Of a stretch of 64,000 nucleotides of DNA, positions 24,601-32,043 are shown in pieces (positions within the stretch are counted from its first letter, which is position 1; every line of letters starts with the position of its first letter). The notes beneath the pieces were generated by a model. The model did no database searches and was not told the origin of the DNA. It saw only the letters and a list, made by a program, of their open reading frames with translations. Origin of the DNA: Streptomyces nodosus (GTDB lineage Bacteria > Actinomycetota > Actinomycetes > Streptomycetales > Streptomycetaceae); assembly GCF_008704995.1 (NCBI RefSeq), contig NZ_CP023747.1, positions 6,730,001-6,794,000 on the forward strand. Reading direction: 5' to 3'. Both the position numbers and the translations under genes were made by a program.

Positions 24601-25715
24601 CACACGACGAGGACACACCTCTGGTCGGCTGGAGTCGCTGGCCTCGTCTCCTCCCGGCCGCGGTGCTCCTCGTCGCGGTCGTCGTCGACCTGTTGATCCC
24701 GTCAGGCAGCGTGTTTCCGCTGCTGGCGGCCGTTCCCGTGCTGGCAGCCCCCGTGTACTCGCTGCCGGGCACGATCGCCGCCGGCGTGGTGACCGAGGCG
24801 GTCGGGATGGCCCTGGGGTACATGAAGGAGAACGTCACCTCCTCCGAACACTTCGTCCGGTCCTCGAGCGTCGTGGTCCTGACCGTGCTGGCCGCGATCC
24901 TCAACCGGGTGATGGCCAAAGACCGGAAGCAGTTGAAGGACGCCCGCGAGGTGGCCGAGGCCGTCCAGCGGGCGGTGCTCCCCGCCCCGCCCGCCCGGGT
25001 CGGTCCGCTGGCCGTGGCCTCCCGGTACCGGGCCGCCGCCGAGGAGGCGGCGATCGGTGGTGACCTCTACGCCATCCATGCCACACCCGGCAGTGTGCGG
25101 ATGATGATCGCCGATGTGCGAGGGAAGGGACTGGGCGCGGTCCGAACCGTCAACAGGCTGCTCGGCGCCTTCTACGAGGCCGCGGCTCACATCCCCGATC
25201 TGACGGGCGTGGTCGACCGTCTGGAGGAGCTCATGCAGTGGGCGGGTGCCGAGGAGGAGTACGGCCCTGAGTCCTTCGCCACCGCCGTCCTCATCGACGT
25301 CCCCGACGACGGCTCCGCCATATACATGATCAATCTGGGACATCCGGCGCCGCTCCTGGTTCACCGGGGCCGCGCGAGCCCGCTGGAGCCGTCCGCCCCG
25401 TCGCTGCCCCTGGGCCTGGGCGACCTGGGCCGCACCCGGGTACCGGTCGATCGGTACACCCTGCCGCACGACGCGATCCTGGTGCTGTTCACCGACGGCC
25501 TGGTGGAGGCACGCGACCGCCACGGCGCCTTCTACGATCCCGTGCCGGTCCTGTCCCGTCCCCTCTCGACGGGCCCCGGTGCGATCCTGGACGCTCTTCT
25601 CGCCGATCTGATCCGGCACACCGAAGGACGCCTGGACGACGATGCCGCCCTCATGGCCGTCACCCGCCTGCCGGACGCGTCCGACGACACTCACAGGACT
25701 CGCTGCCGCACCTGA
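24597..25715 (+). CDS. Membrane-bound PP2C/SpoIIE-type serine phosphatase (RsbU-like)
   Basis: 372 residues, GTG start coupled to the SDR remnant. Residues about 15-95 form several hydrophobic helices, followed by a short helical linker. The SpoIIE phosphatase domain (about 125-360) has IGGDLY, IADVRGKG, INLGHPAPLLV, LFTDGLVEAR and DDAALMAV; these carry the metal-binding aspartates. Such proteins dephosphorylate anti-anti-sigma factors to release alternative sigma factors in stress signalling. No kinase or antagonist gene is adjacent, so the partner is encoded elsewhere. No PAS or GAF sensor is present; the membrane segments may sense. Confidence 0.9.
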   Translation: MTHDEDTPLVGWSRWPRLLPAAVLLVAVVVDLLIPSGSVFPLLAAVPVLAAPVYSLPGTIAAGVVTEAVGMALGYMKENVTSSEHFVRSSSVVVLTVLAAILNRVMAKDRKQLKDAREVAEAVQRAVLPAPPARVGPLAVASRYRAAAEEAAIGGDLYAIHATPGSVRMMIADVRGKGLGAVRTVNRLLGAFYEAAAHIPDLTGVVDRLEELMQWAGAEEEYGPESFATAVLIDVPDDGSAIYMINLGHPAPLLVHRGRASPLEPSAPSLPLGLGDLGRTRVPVDRYTLPHDAILVLFTDGLVEARDRHGAFYDPVPVLSRPLSTGPGAILDALLADLIRHTEGRLDDDAALMAVTRLPDASDDTHRTRCRT

Positions 25716-25748
25716 GGGTCGCCCGGCCACACCGCGGGGGAGCCTGCG

Positions 25749-26130
25749 TCAGTGCAGATCCGCGTGGAAAGGGTGACGGTGATCGGCAGGGCAGGTGAAG
25801 ATCCGCAGCTCGCCCCACCGCCCTGTGACGACTCCCGTCTCATCGTCGCCGGCCACGGTGGACAGCAGCGTCATCTCCGTGCCGCACATGCGGCGATGGC
25901 GGGGCCACCGGTCTGCTGGCCACATCAGCGGTTCGACGCCGACGCAGTTCCACGACGGGGCTCATGTCGGCCTGTCCGGCGGGCGGATCCCAGTGCTCGT
26001 TGGGGCACCACAGAAGGTGCATGAGGTTGGCGTCAGCGGGCCACCACGGGCCGGGCACGTCCCGCTTGAGGACCTGGACCACCGGCACCATGGCAGTGGC
26101 AGGCAGGCCGAGGACAGGGCCTTCCGCCAT
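25749..26130 (-). pseudogene. Frameshifted remnant of a hypothetical protein with CPxxH motifs
   Basis: The minus strand reads, from ATG 26130, MAEGPVLGLPATAMVPVVQV and then LLWCPNEHWDP and VVELRRRR, then drifts into low-quality sequence and stops near 25840. A second frame picks up as MCGTEMTLLSTVAG, then GRWGELRIFTCPADH and HADLH, and stops at 25749. The two halves (WCPxxH and CxxE...CPxDH) look like one actinobacterial protein of unknown function with paired metal-binding-like Cys/His motifs. It is broken by a frameshift and probably an internal deletion. An in-frame TAG lies ten codons before the ATG, so the 5' end may be lost as well. Confidence 0.6.
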
Positions 26131-26140
26131 GCAGAGTGAG

Positions 26141-26169
26141 TTGATCCTTTTGATCTCCTACCCGATAAA
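26141..26169 (+). promoter_or_regulatory. Candidate sigma70-like promoter for the conservon
   Basis: TTGATC, 17 nt, then GATAAA lies about 115 nt upstream of the cvnA start, in a locally AT-rich stretch. Spacing is ideal; the -10 box is a partial match. Confidence 0.45.
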
Positions 26170-26283
26170 CTCCCCTGCGGCGCTGCGAGTTGACGCAAAC
26201 ACACTCGGTCGCCTCGCGCCGTGTGCTCGACGCACACGGCGCCTGCACACCCTCTGTTCGATCGTTTGCTTCGAAGGATGCAG

Positions 26284-27975
26284 ATGGAACTTGCCACTCC
26301 GCCCCCGGCGGCGCGGGCTCCGGTCGCCCAGTACAGCTGGTGGCTGATGCCTCTGGCCTTAGGAGCCGGAACCGTCGCAACCGCGGTCGCGGGCCCCGAC
26401 CAGGTTCAGATACCCGCGACGTTCGCCGGCGCCGCGGCCACCGCGGCCAGCGCCGTCTGTGTGGGACTCCTCGTCCGCGCCCAGTCCCAACTGCGCCGTA
26501 CCAAAGAACACTCCCGCACCTCGCAGGACGAGCTCACCCAGCGCTGGGAGCAGCGTGTTGAGGGCCTGGAGACGGATTTCGCGGCCGAGCGCTCCGACCT
26601 GAACGCGAAACTGGACCGGCAGGCCGAGAGCTTCAAGGCTCAGCTCGCCGAGCAGGCGCAGACCCACGAGAGCGAGCTCGTCGAGCAGACCCGGGTCCGG
26701 AATGAGCAGCTCGCCCTCCAGCGGGCCGTCGTCCGCAGGCTGGGGGACACATACCTCCCCGAGGCGCTCCAGCGGCTGCGGGACGGCGAGGCCATCGACG
26801 ACATCCTGCTGGAGGTCGGCCAGGAGACGGAGGCCGCCCCGGAGCTGCGCGCCGAGCTGCGCAAGGTCCTGCGGACCGCGCTGATCGGTGTGGAGGAGGA
26901 GTTCGACCGTTCCACCTCGGCCGAGCAGGCCGTGATCAGTATCGGCAGCCGGATCCACGTACTGACCAGCAAGCTGCGCGGACGGCTGCATGAGATGCAG
27001 GGCGAGCACGGGCAACTGCCCGCGGTGGCCCAGGGCCTCATGGAGCTGGACCAGGAGATCGGCCCTGCCGACTGTCTCGCGGCCAGCATCGGCGTGCTCG
27101 GTGGTTCGGACCGGCCCGGACGGCAGTGGCAGGAGCCTCAGCGACTGCTCAGCGTGGTCCGTGGCGGCATCGGCCGCATCAAGGACTTCGACCGCGTCCA
27201 GGTCCGCTACCTGCCCGAACTCGGCGTCGACGGCAGCCTGGTGGACCACCTCACGCTGATCTTCGCCCACCTCCTGGACAACGCGGCTCGCTACTCGCCG
27301 CCCACCGAGCCCGTGGTCGTATCCGGCAAAGAGGTCCCTAACGGCGTCGGTATCGAGATCCAGGACGTCGGCAAGGGCCTGAGCGAGGAGAAGAAGCGCG
27401 AGGCGGAGCAGTCCCTCGCGGGCACCTCGAAGGGCCCGGGCATCGGCGGCATCTCGGAGGACGCCAACCTGGGCCTGCGCGTGGTGGGCGCCTTGGCGCG
27501 CCGCTACGGCATCAGGGTCACCTTCGCGGACTCGCCCTGGCTCGGCACCTCCGTGGTCATGGTCGTACCGCACAAGTACTTCAGCCCGTTGCCCGCCGCC
27601 TCCGTCACCGAGCCGGCCGTCGCCTCCGTCACCGAGCCGGCCTCTGCCGCCGTGGTGGCGCCGGCCCCCAAGCCGGTCCAGGCCGAGGCCGTGGGGACCA
27701 CCGAAGCGGTGGACACCACCCCCGGTGGACTGCCCAGGCGCCGCAGCACTCGGAGGGACACCGCGGGACCGCAGCCCGGTGCCGCCGACCGCGGCATGGA
27801 GACCACGGCCGCAGTGCCGCCCGACGCGTCCTTCAGCGGCCTCGCCGCCTTCGCCGCGGCCGGACGGGCGAGTGACCCACCGAGCGAGACCCCCACGGAC
27901 CGCGGCCCGGCCGCGGACAGCGAGACGACACCCGTACACGAGTTCGACGAGCAACACACTGAAGAGAGCGACTAG
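26284..27975 (+). CDS. cvnA: Conservon CvnA, sensor histidine-kinase-like protein
   Basis: 563 residues. ATG 26284 is chosen because GAAGG lies 6 nt upstream; two earlier ATGs fit worse. Two membrane helices (about 15-65) lead into a charged coiled coil (about 70-150). A GHKL ATPase domain follows, with N-box HLLDNAARYSPP near 325-336, QDVGKGLS as the G1 loop and LGLRVVGALARRYG. A Pro/Ala-rich tail contains a duplicated 21-bp unit (ASVTEPA twice, 27598-27642). CvnA proteins sit at the membrane and assemble with CvnB-D in a G-protein-like complex. Eukaryotic-like signalling and control of antibiotic production or development have been shown for related conservons. Confidence 0.95.
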   Translation: MELATPPPAARAPVAQYSWWLMPLALGAGTVATAVAGPDQVQIPATFAGAAATAASAVCVGLLVRAQSQLRRTKEHSRTSQDELTQRWEQRVEGLETDFAAERSDLNAKLDRQAESFKAQLAEQAQTHESELVEQTRVRNEQLALQRAVVRRLGDTYLPEALQRLRDGEAIDDILLEVGQETEAAPELRAELRKVLRTALIGVEEEFDRSTSAEQAVISIGSRIHVLTSKLRGRLHEMQGEHGQLPAVAQGLMELDQEIGPADCLAASIGVLGGSDRPGRQWQEPQRLLSVVRGGIGRIKDFDRVQVRYLPELGVDGSLVDHLTLIFAHLLDNAARYSPPTEPVVVSGKEVPNGVGIEIQDVGKGLSEEKKREAEQSLAGTSKGPGIGGISEDANLGLRVVGALARRYGIRVTFADSPWLGTSVVMVVPHKYFSPLPAASVTEPAVASVTEPASAAVVAPAPKPVQAEAVGTTEAVDTTPGGLPRRRSTRRDTAGPQPGAADRGMETTAAVPPDASFSGLAAFAAAGRASDPPSETPTDRGPAADSETTPVHEFDEQHTEESD

Positions 27976-27977
27976 TC

Positions 27978-28391
27978 ATGACGCCGCAACAGGGAACCGA
28001 TGTGAGCTGGGCGCTCCGCGACCTGACGGAAAGCATCAAGGAGATCCGCTTTGCCCTCGTGGCTTCGAGTGACGGCAAGGCCATTACGTCCTACGGCGCC
28101 GAGGACCCCGACGACGTGGACCGCTTCGCCGCCGTGGTCGCGGGCCTGCAGTCGCTGGCCCAGCCGGTGGCCAAGCAGTTCCCGCAGTACGCCGGGCAGC
28201 TGCGGCTCGCGATGATCGAGGTCGACGGCGGCCACTTGTTCGTGGTGCGGGCCGGCGTGGAGACCTACCTCGGAGTCCTTGCCAAGGAAGGCCTCGACCA
28301 GGGTCTGCTCGGGCACCAGATGAGGGATCTGGCCCGCAGGATGGGCGAACTCCTCGGCACCACTCCGCGGCTGGACGAGCACTCTGGATGA
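27978..28391 (+). CDS. cvnB: Conservon CvnB, roadblock/LC7 protein
   Basis: 137 residues, starting 2 nt after cvnA. It has the roadblock/LC7 fold, with an SSDGKAITSYG strand early and ending in LGTTPRLDEHSG. It is MglB-like and is expected to act on the CvnD GTPase, by analogy as a GTPase-activating or scaffold subunit. The stop overlaps cvnC (ATGA). Confidence 0.95.
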   Translation: MTPQQGTDVSWALRDLTESIKEIRFALVASSDGKAITSYGAEDPDDVDRFAAVVAGLQSLAQPVAKQFPQYAGQLRLAMIEVDGGHLFVVRAGVETYLGVLAKEGLDQGLLGHQMRDLARRMGELLGTTPRLDEHSG

Positions 28392-28759
28392 GTGCTCCCC
28401 GCCGTTCCACGGACCCGTCCGGTCTTGAGCGCTACTACGTCCTCACCGGTGGCCGCAGCGGGCCGGGCGGTTCCGCGTCGACTCTTGACGTGGCGACGCT
28501 CATCGTCTCCCGCGCCGCAGTCGTCCCGGGCATGCAGTACGAGCACGAGGAGATCATCCGGCGCTGCCGCGATGCGCTCTCGGTGGCCGAACTGGGTGCC
28601 CACCTCGGATTGCCCTTCAACATTCTCGCGGTGCTGCTGGCCGATCTGCTGGACGCAGGCCGCGTCGAAGCCCGCAATCCCATCCCGGCGTCAGGCGCCG
28701 GCCGCGGGCCCGACCTCGCGCTCCTTGAGGAGGTACTCAGTGGACTACGAAGGCTTTGA
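28388..28759 (+). CDS. cvnC: Conservon CvnC, DUF742 protein
   Basis: 123 residues. DUF742 is recognised by the RYYVLTGGRS start, the central YEHEEIIRRCRDALSVAELGAHLGLP and the LLADLLDAGRV helix, a winged-helix-like region. It is an invariant conservon component between the roadblock protein and the GTPase, with no established biochemical activity. It overlaps cvnB by 4 nt and cvnD by 20 nt. Confidence 0.95.
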   Translation: MSAPRRSTDPSGLERYYVLTGGRSGPGGSASTLDVATLIVSRAAVVPGMQYEHEEIIRRCRDALSVAELGAHLGLPFNILAVLLADLLDAGRVEARNPIPASGAGRGPDLALLEEVLSGLRRL

Positions 28760-29345
28760 CCACCCCGACCGAAAGTCGGACGGCGGCACCCGCTCGGTGA
28801 AGGTGATGATCGCCGGCGGTTTCGGTACCGGAAAAACCACCATGGTGGCCTCGGTCAGCGACATCGAGCCGCTGACCACCGAGGAGACGCTCACCCAGGC
28901 AAGCGCCGGCGTCGACAATCTGATCGGCGTGACGGACAAGACGCAGACCACCGTCAGCCTGGACTTCGGCAAGATCGACATCAACGACGAACTGGTGCTC
29001 TACCTCTTCGGGACGCCGGGCCAGGAGCGGTTCTGGTTCCTGTGGAACGGCCTGTTCAAGGGCGCTCTCGGCGCGGTGGTCCTGGTGGACACCCGCCGCC
29101 TGGCCTCCAGTTTCCGGGCCATCGAGGAGATGGAGCAGCAGAACGTCCCCTTCGTCATCGCCCTGAACGTCTTCCCGGATTCCAAGGAACACCCGATCGA
29201 GGAGATCCGCGACGCGCTGGACATCCCTCCGCACATCCCGGTCGTGGCCTGCGACGCCCGGGACCGGACCTCCAGCCGTGACGTCCTCGTGGCACTGATC
29301 CACCATCTCAAGGAACGCTCTGCCGCCGCTCTGGAGCCCCGATGA
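28740..29345 (+). CDS. cvnD: Conservon CvnD, small Ras-like GTPase
   Basis: 201 residues from GTG 28740, preceded by GAGGAGG 7 nt away and overlapping cvnC by 20 nt; longer frames upstream are read-through. The G1 loop is GGFGTGKTT and G3 is FGTPGQERF. The usual G4 NKxD is replaced by N-V-F-P-D, as is common in this MglA/conservon family. It is the molecular switch of the conservon. The stop overlaps the P450 start (ATGA), tying the enzyme to the signalling unit. Confidence 0.94.
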   Translation: MDYEGFDHPDRKSDGGTRSVKVMIAGGFGTGKTTMVASVSDIEPLTTEETLTQASAGVDNLIGVTDKTQTTVSLDFGKIDINDELVLYLFGTPGQERFWFLWNGLFKGALGAVVLVDTRRLASSFRAIEEMEQQNVPFVIALNVFPDSKEHPIEEIRDALDIPPHIPVVACDARDRTSSRDVLVALIHHLKERSAAALEPR

Positions 29346-30595
29346 CCGACCAGCCCATCAACGGCCCCGACGCTCCCGGCGGCTGCCCCGTCGCGCACGG
29401 CGGCGCCGACGACCTCACCCGGCTGTACGGGCCGCAGGCAGCGCTCGACCCGCACGGCATCTACGGACGGCTGCGCAAGGAACACGGGGCCGTGGCGCCG
29501 GTGCTCCTCGAGGGCGACATCCCGGCCTGGCTGGTCCTCGGCTACCGTGAGGGCCGCCGGGTGCTCGACAACCCCCGTCAGTTCAGCCGGGATTCGCGTA
29601 TCTGGCGGGACTGGAAAGAAGGCCGCGTCGAGGCCGCCTCGCCACTGATCCCGATGCTGGGCTGGCGCCCCGACTGTGTGTCCCAGGACGGCGAGCCGCA
29701 CCGCAGGTTGCGCAGGGCGGTCACCGACAATCTGGAGGCCGTCGCGGGGCGCGGCATCCGCCGCCATGTCACGCACTTCGCGAACAAGCAGATCGATGCG
29801 TTCGCCGGCGAGGGCAGCGCCGACCTGGTGGGCGACTACGCCGAATATCTGCCGATGCTCGTACTGACCAGGCTGTTCGGGCTCCCGGCAGCCGAGGGGC
29901 GCAGCCTCGCTGTCTCCTGCGCCCAGGTGATCAAGGGTGGTGAGGGGGCCCTCGCCCACAACGACCGCATCATGCAGATCCTCGGGGAACTCGCCGAGCG
30001 CAAGCGCGCCGAGCCCGGGCCCGACTTCACCACCGGGCTGCTCAAGCACCATGCCGGCCTCGACGAGGGCGAGATCCTCAGCCATCTGCGGCTGGTGCTG
30101 ATCACCGCCCACACCACCACCAGCAATCTGCTGGCCCGGGTGCTGCAGTTGGTCCTCACCGACTCGTCCCGTCTCGCGGGGCTGGTGAGCGGCCAGCTGA
30201 GCGTCTCCTCGGTCGTCGAGGAGGTGATGTGGAACACTCCGCCGCTGGCCGTCCTTCCGGGGCGATTCGCCACCGCCGACCTCGAACTCGGCAACGCGCA
30301 CATCAAGGAGGGCGATCTGCTGGTGGTCGGGCTCAGTGCGGGCAACCTCGACCCGCAGATCCGACCCGACTCGGGTGTCTCCGTGCACGGCAACCAGTCG
30401 CACCTGGCGTTCAGCAGCGGTCCCCACGAGTGTCCCGGCCAGAACATCGGCCAGGCCATCATCGAGATCGCCGTCGACGTCCTGGTGCACCGGCTGCCGG
30501 GTCTGCGCCTGTCCGTGCCGGCCGACGAACTCACCTCGACCGCCTCCACCTGGGAGGCACGTCTGGATCGTCTCCCGGTCGAGTTCGCCGCGTAG
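29342..30595 (+). CDS. Conservon-linked cytochrome P450 (CYP157-like) lacking ExxR
   Basis: 417 residues, start coupled to cvnD (ATGA). The heme loop is FSSGPHECPGQNIG with Cys364, and an I-helix ITAHTTTSN is present. The K-helix that should read ExxR reads E294-V-M-W297, so the arginine thought universal in P450s is a tryptophan. CYP157 enzymes in S. coelicolor conservons are known for a missing ExxR arginine, which supports this assignment. The I-helix also lacks the common acid-threonine pair. It may be a catalytically unusual or non-monooxygenase P450 serving the conservon. Confidence 0.93.
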   Translation: MTDQPINGPDAPGGCPVAHGGADDLTRLYGPQAALDPHGIYGRLRKEHGAVAPVLLEGDIPAWLVLGYREGRRVLDNPRQFSRDSRIWRDWKEGRVEAASPLIPMLGWRPDCVSQDGEPHRRLRRAVTDNLEAVAGRGIRRHVTHFANKQIDAFAGEGSADLVGDYAEYLPMLVLTRLFGLPAAEGRSLAVSCAQVIKGGEGALAHNDRIMQILGELAERKRAEPGPDFTTGLLKHHAGLDEGEILSHLRLVLITAHTTTSNLLARVLQLVLTDSSRLAGLVSGQLSVSSVVEEVMWNTPPLAVLPGRFATADLELGNAHIKEGDLLVVGLSAGNLDPQIRPDSGVSVHGNQSHLAFSSGPHECPGQNIGQAIIEIAVDVLVHRLPGLRLSVPADELTSTASTWEARLDRLPVEFAA

Positions 30596-30619
30596 ACCGC
30601 GGGGGTCTGACCGCATCCG

Positions 30620-30663
30620 ACGGTTCCTGCCCGGCCCGGACCATCAGGCCGGGCAGGAACCGT
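30620..30663. terminator. 17-bp perfect hairpin between convergent genes
   Basis: The left arm 30620-30636 (ACGGTTCCTGCCCGGCC) is perfectly complementary to 30647-30663 with a 10-nt loop. It separates the conservon P450 from the convergent terpene synthase. There is no U-tract. It should stop transcription from both sides. Confidence 0.85.
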
Positions 30664-30666
30664 GCG

Positions 30667-31698
30667 TCAGACGGCGAGCAGATCGTCCAGCGAACCCCGC
30701 CCCGCCAGCTCGGCGGTGGCGGCCGGGCCCTCCTTGGCGGCCGTGTACCGGCCCGAGGTCAGCGCCCACTGGTAGTTGCCGTTGATCCAGTGCTGGATGG
30801 CCTCCACGCCCATCCGGACCTGGACCCGCTGCTCGGCGCTGAGTCCGAGCTCCTCGCACATCTCAGGGACACGTGCCTCGAGTTCGAGGTACTCCTCGAG
30901 GCAGTCCATGGTCATCCGGTACGCCTCCTCGGCGGCCTCCTCCCAGGTGCCGCCGCGCTCCCGGTGCAGCACGGCGATCAGGTTGTGACCGTCTCCCCGG
31001 CGCTTCTCGCGCTCGAAGGAGTGGATGTCGTTCATGAACCCGATGGTGTCCGCGGCGACATCCCGCATCCGGACCATCAGTTCGTGCGCCTGCACCTGCG
31101 GCGGCACCTCGAAGCCACGGCTGCGCTCGCCCGCGTCGATGCTGTGGTGGATGCCCACCGTACGGCGGCGGAACTCGGCGTACTCCTTCAGGCCGAGCGT
31201 TCCGGCCAGGCCCCGGGCCGCCAGGTCGACCTCCTCGGTGTGCGCCACCAGGAACCGCCCCCAGGACGCGGCGAACCGGGTCCGCCACGCCAGGGACATG
31301 CCGTCCGACAGGATGGCCCAGACCTCCGCCCAGGCCACCGTGATCGGGCAGATCACCCGGGGAGGTGTCCCGGCGGGACGCAGGGGTGTGGCGATCAGCT
31401 CCCGTGCCACCTCGGCTATCCGGTCCGCACGGTCGGGACTCCCGGCGTCGAACTGGTCGTCGAAAAGGAAGGCGAGGGAGAACCAGTTCATCAGGACGAC
31501 CAGGTCGTCAGCGGAGGCGTGGGGGTAGGTCCGGGCGGCGGCCTGGGGAAGGTCCCAGGACCGGTACTCCTCGAACCCGTCCTGGCTGCGCACCAGGCCC
31601 ATGTCCCACACCCAGCGCAGGTGGCGCTCTCGGGCGTACTGGATGTGCTCGCTGACAGGGGTGTCGAAGGGGAGGTCGAATGTGACGTCCTGCGGCAT
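30667..31698 (-). CDS. Class I terpene synthase (sesquiterpene cyclase type)
   Basis: 343 residues, ATG with GAGAGGA upstream. The aspartate-rich motif is D80-D-Q-F-D84 after FLF. The NSE triad is N223-D-x-x-S227-x-x-x-E231, and an R-Y pair lies near the C-terminus (SGRYT). All residues needed for Mg2+-diphosphate binding are present and the length is typical of bacterial sesquiterpene cyclases. It should ionise and cyclise a prenyl diphosphate (most likely farnesyl). The product cannot be assigned from sequence. It is transcribed away from the P450 at 32044, a likely tailoring partner. No prenyl transferase gene is nearby. Confidence 0.95.
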   Translation of the reverse strand: MPQDVTFDLPFDTPVSEHIQYARERHLRWVWDMGLVRSQDGFEEYRSWDLPQAAARTYPHASADDLVVLMNWFSLAFLFDDQFDAGSPDRADRIAEVARELIATPLRPAGTPPRVICPITVAWAEVWAILSDGMSLAWRTRFAASWGRFLVAHTEEVDLAARGLAGTLGLKEYAEFRRRTVGIHHSIDAGERSRGFEVPPQVQAHELMVRMRDVAADTIGFMNDIHSFEREKRRGDGHNLIAVLHRERGGTWEEAAEEAYRMTMDCLEEYLELEARVPEMCEELGLSAEQRVQVRMGVEAIQHWINGNYQWALTSGRYTAAKEGPAATAELAGRGSLDDLLAV

Positions 31699-31768
31699 TG
31701 CCGTCCTCTCAAGAGACGATTCACAGGCTCCGTCCCTGCGAATGGGCGATTGGGAATGACGCCCGCTG

Positions 31769-31809
31769 ACTCAAACTGCACCTTTTGAGTTGTAAGTTGA
31801 CCACTCAAG
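31769..31809. promoter_or_regulatory. ACTCAAA/TTTGAGT operator-like repeats in a divergent promoter
   Basis: The 345-bp divergent spacer between terpene synthase and P450 contains ACTCAAA (31769-31775), 8 nt, TTTGAGT (31784-31790), then a third half-site ACTCAAG (31803-31809). The stretch is AT-rich relative to its surroundings and sits 70-110 nt from the terpene synthase start, so it fits a regulator site or -35 region. No regulator gene is adjacent. The rest of the spacer (to 32043) shows no gene. Confidence 0.5.
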
Positions 31810-32043
31810 TACCCTTCGAGGCTGCCCAGCGGCTAAACGATCTATGCTGCGAGATCCGACACGCGTGATGCAGGTGTGCGCTGCGGGGGTGTCGAGCGGC
31901 TCGCACGGCGTCGCCGGCCCCTGCGGTGGTACGACGCCGGGCGCGGGGTGTGACGCAGCGATGACTCCGGACGGGCATCTCCGACTGTGCTCGTGGGCAT
32001 GAATCGGCCGCACCGTACCCCCACACGAGGAGTGCAGAGCGCC

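Noticed and set aside
27598..27642. Duplicated 21-bp unit in the cvnA tail as a functional element
   Set aside because: It is a two-copy in-frame repeat in a low-complexity Pro/Ala/Thr tail and most likely neutral.
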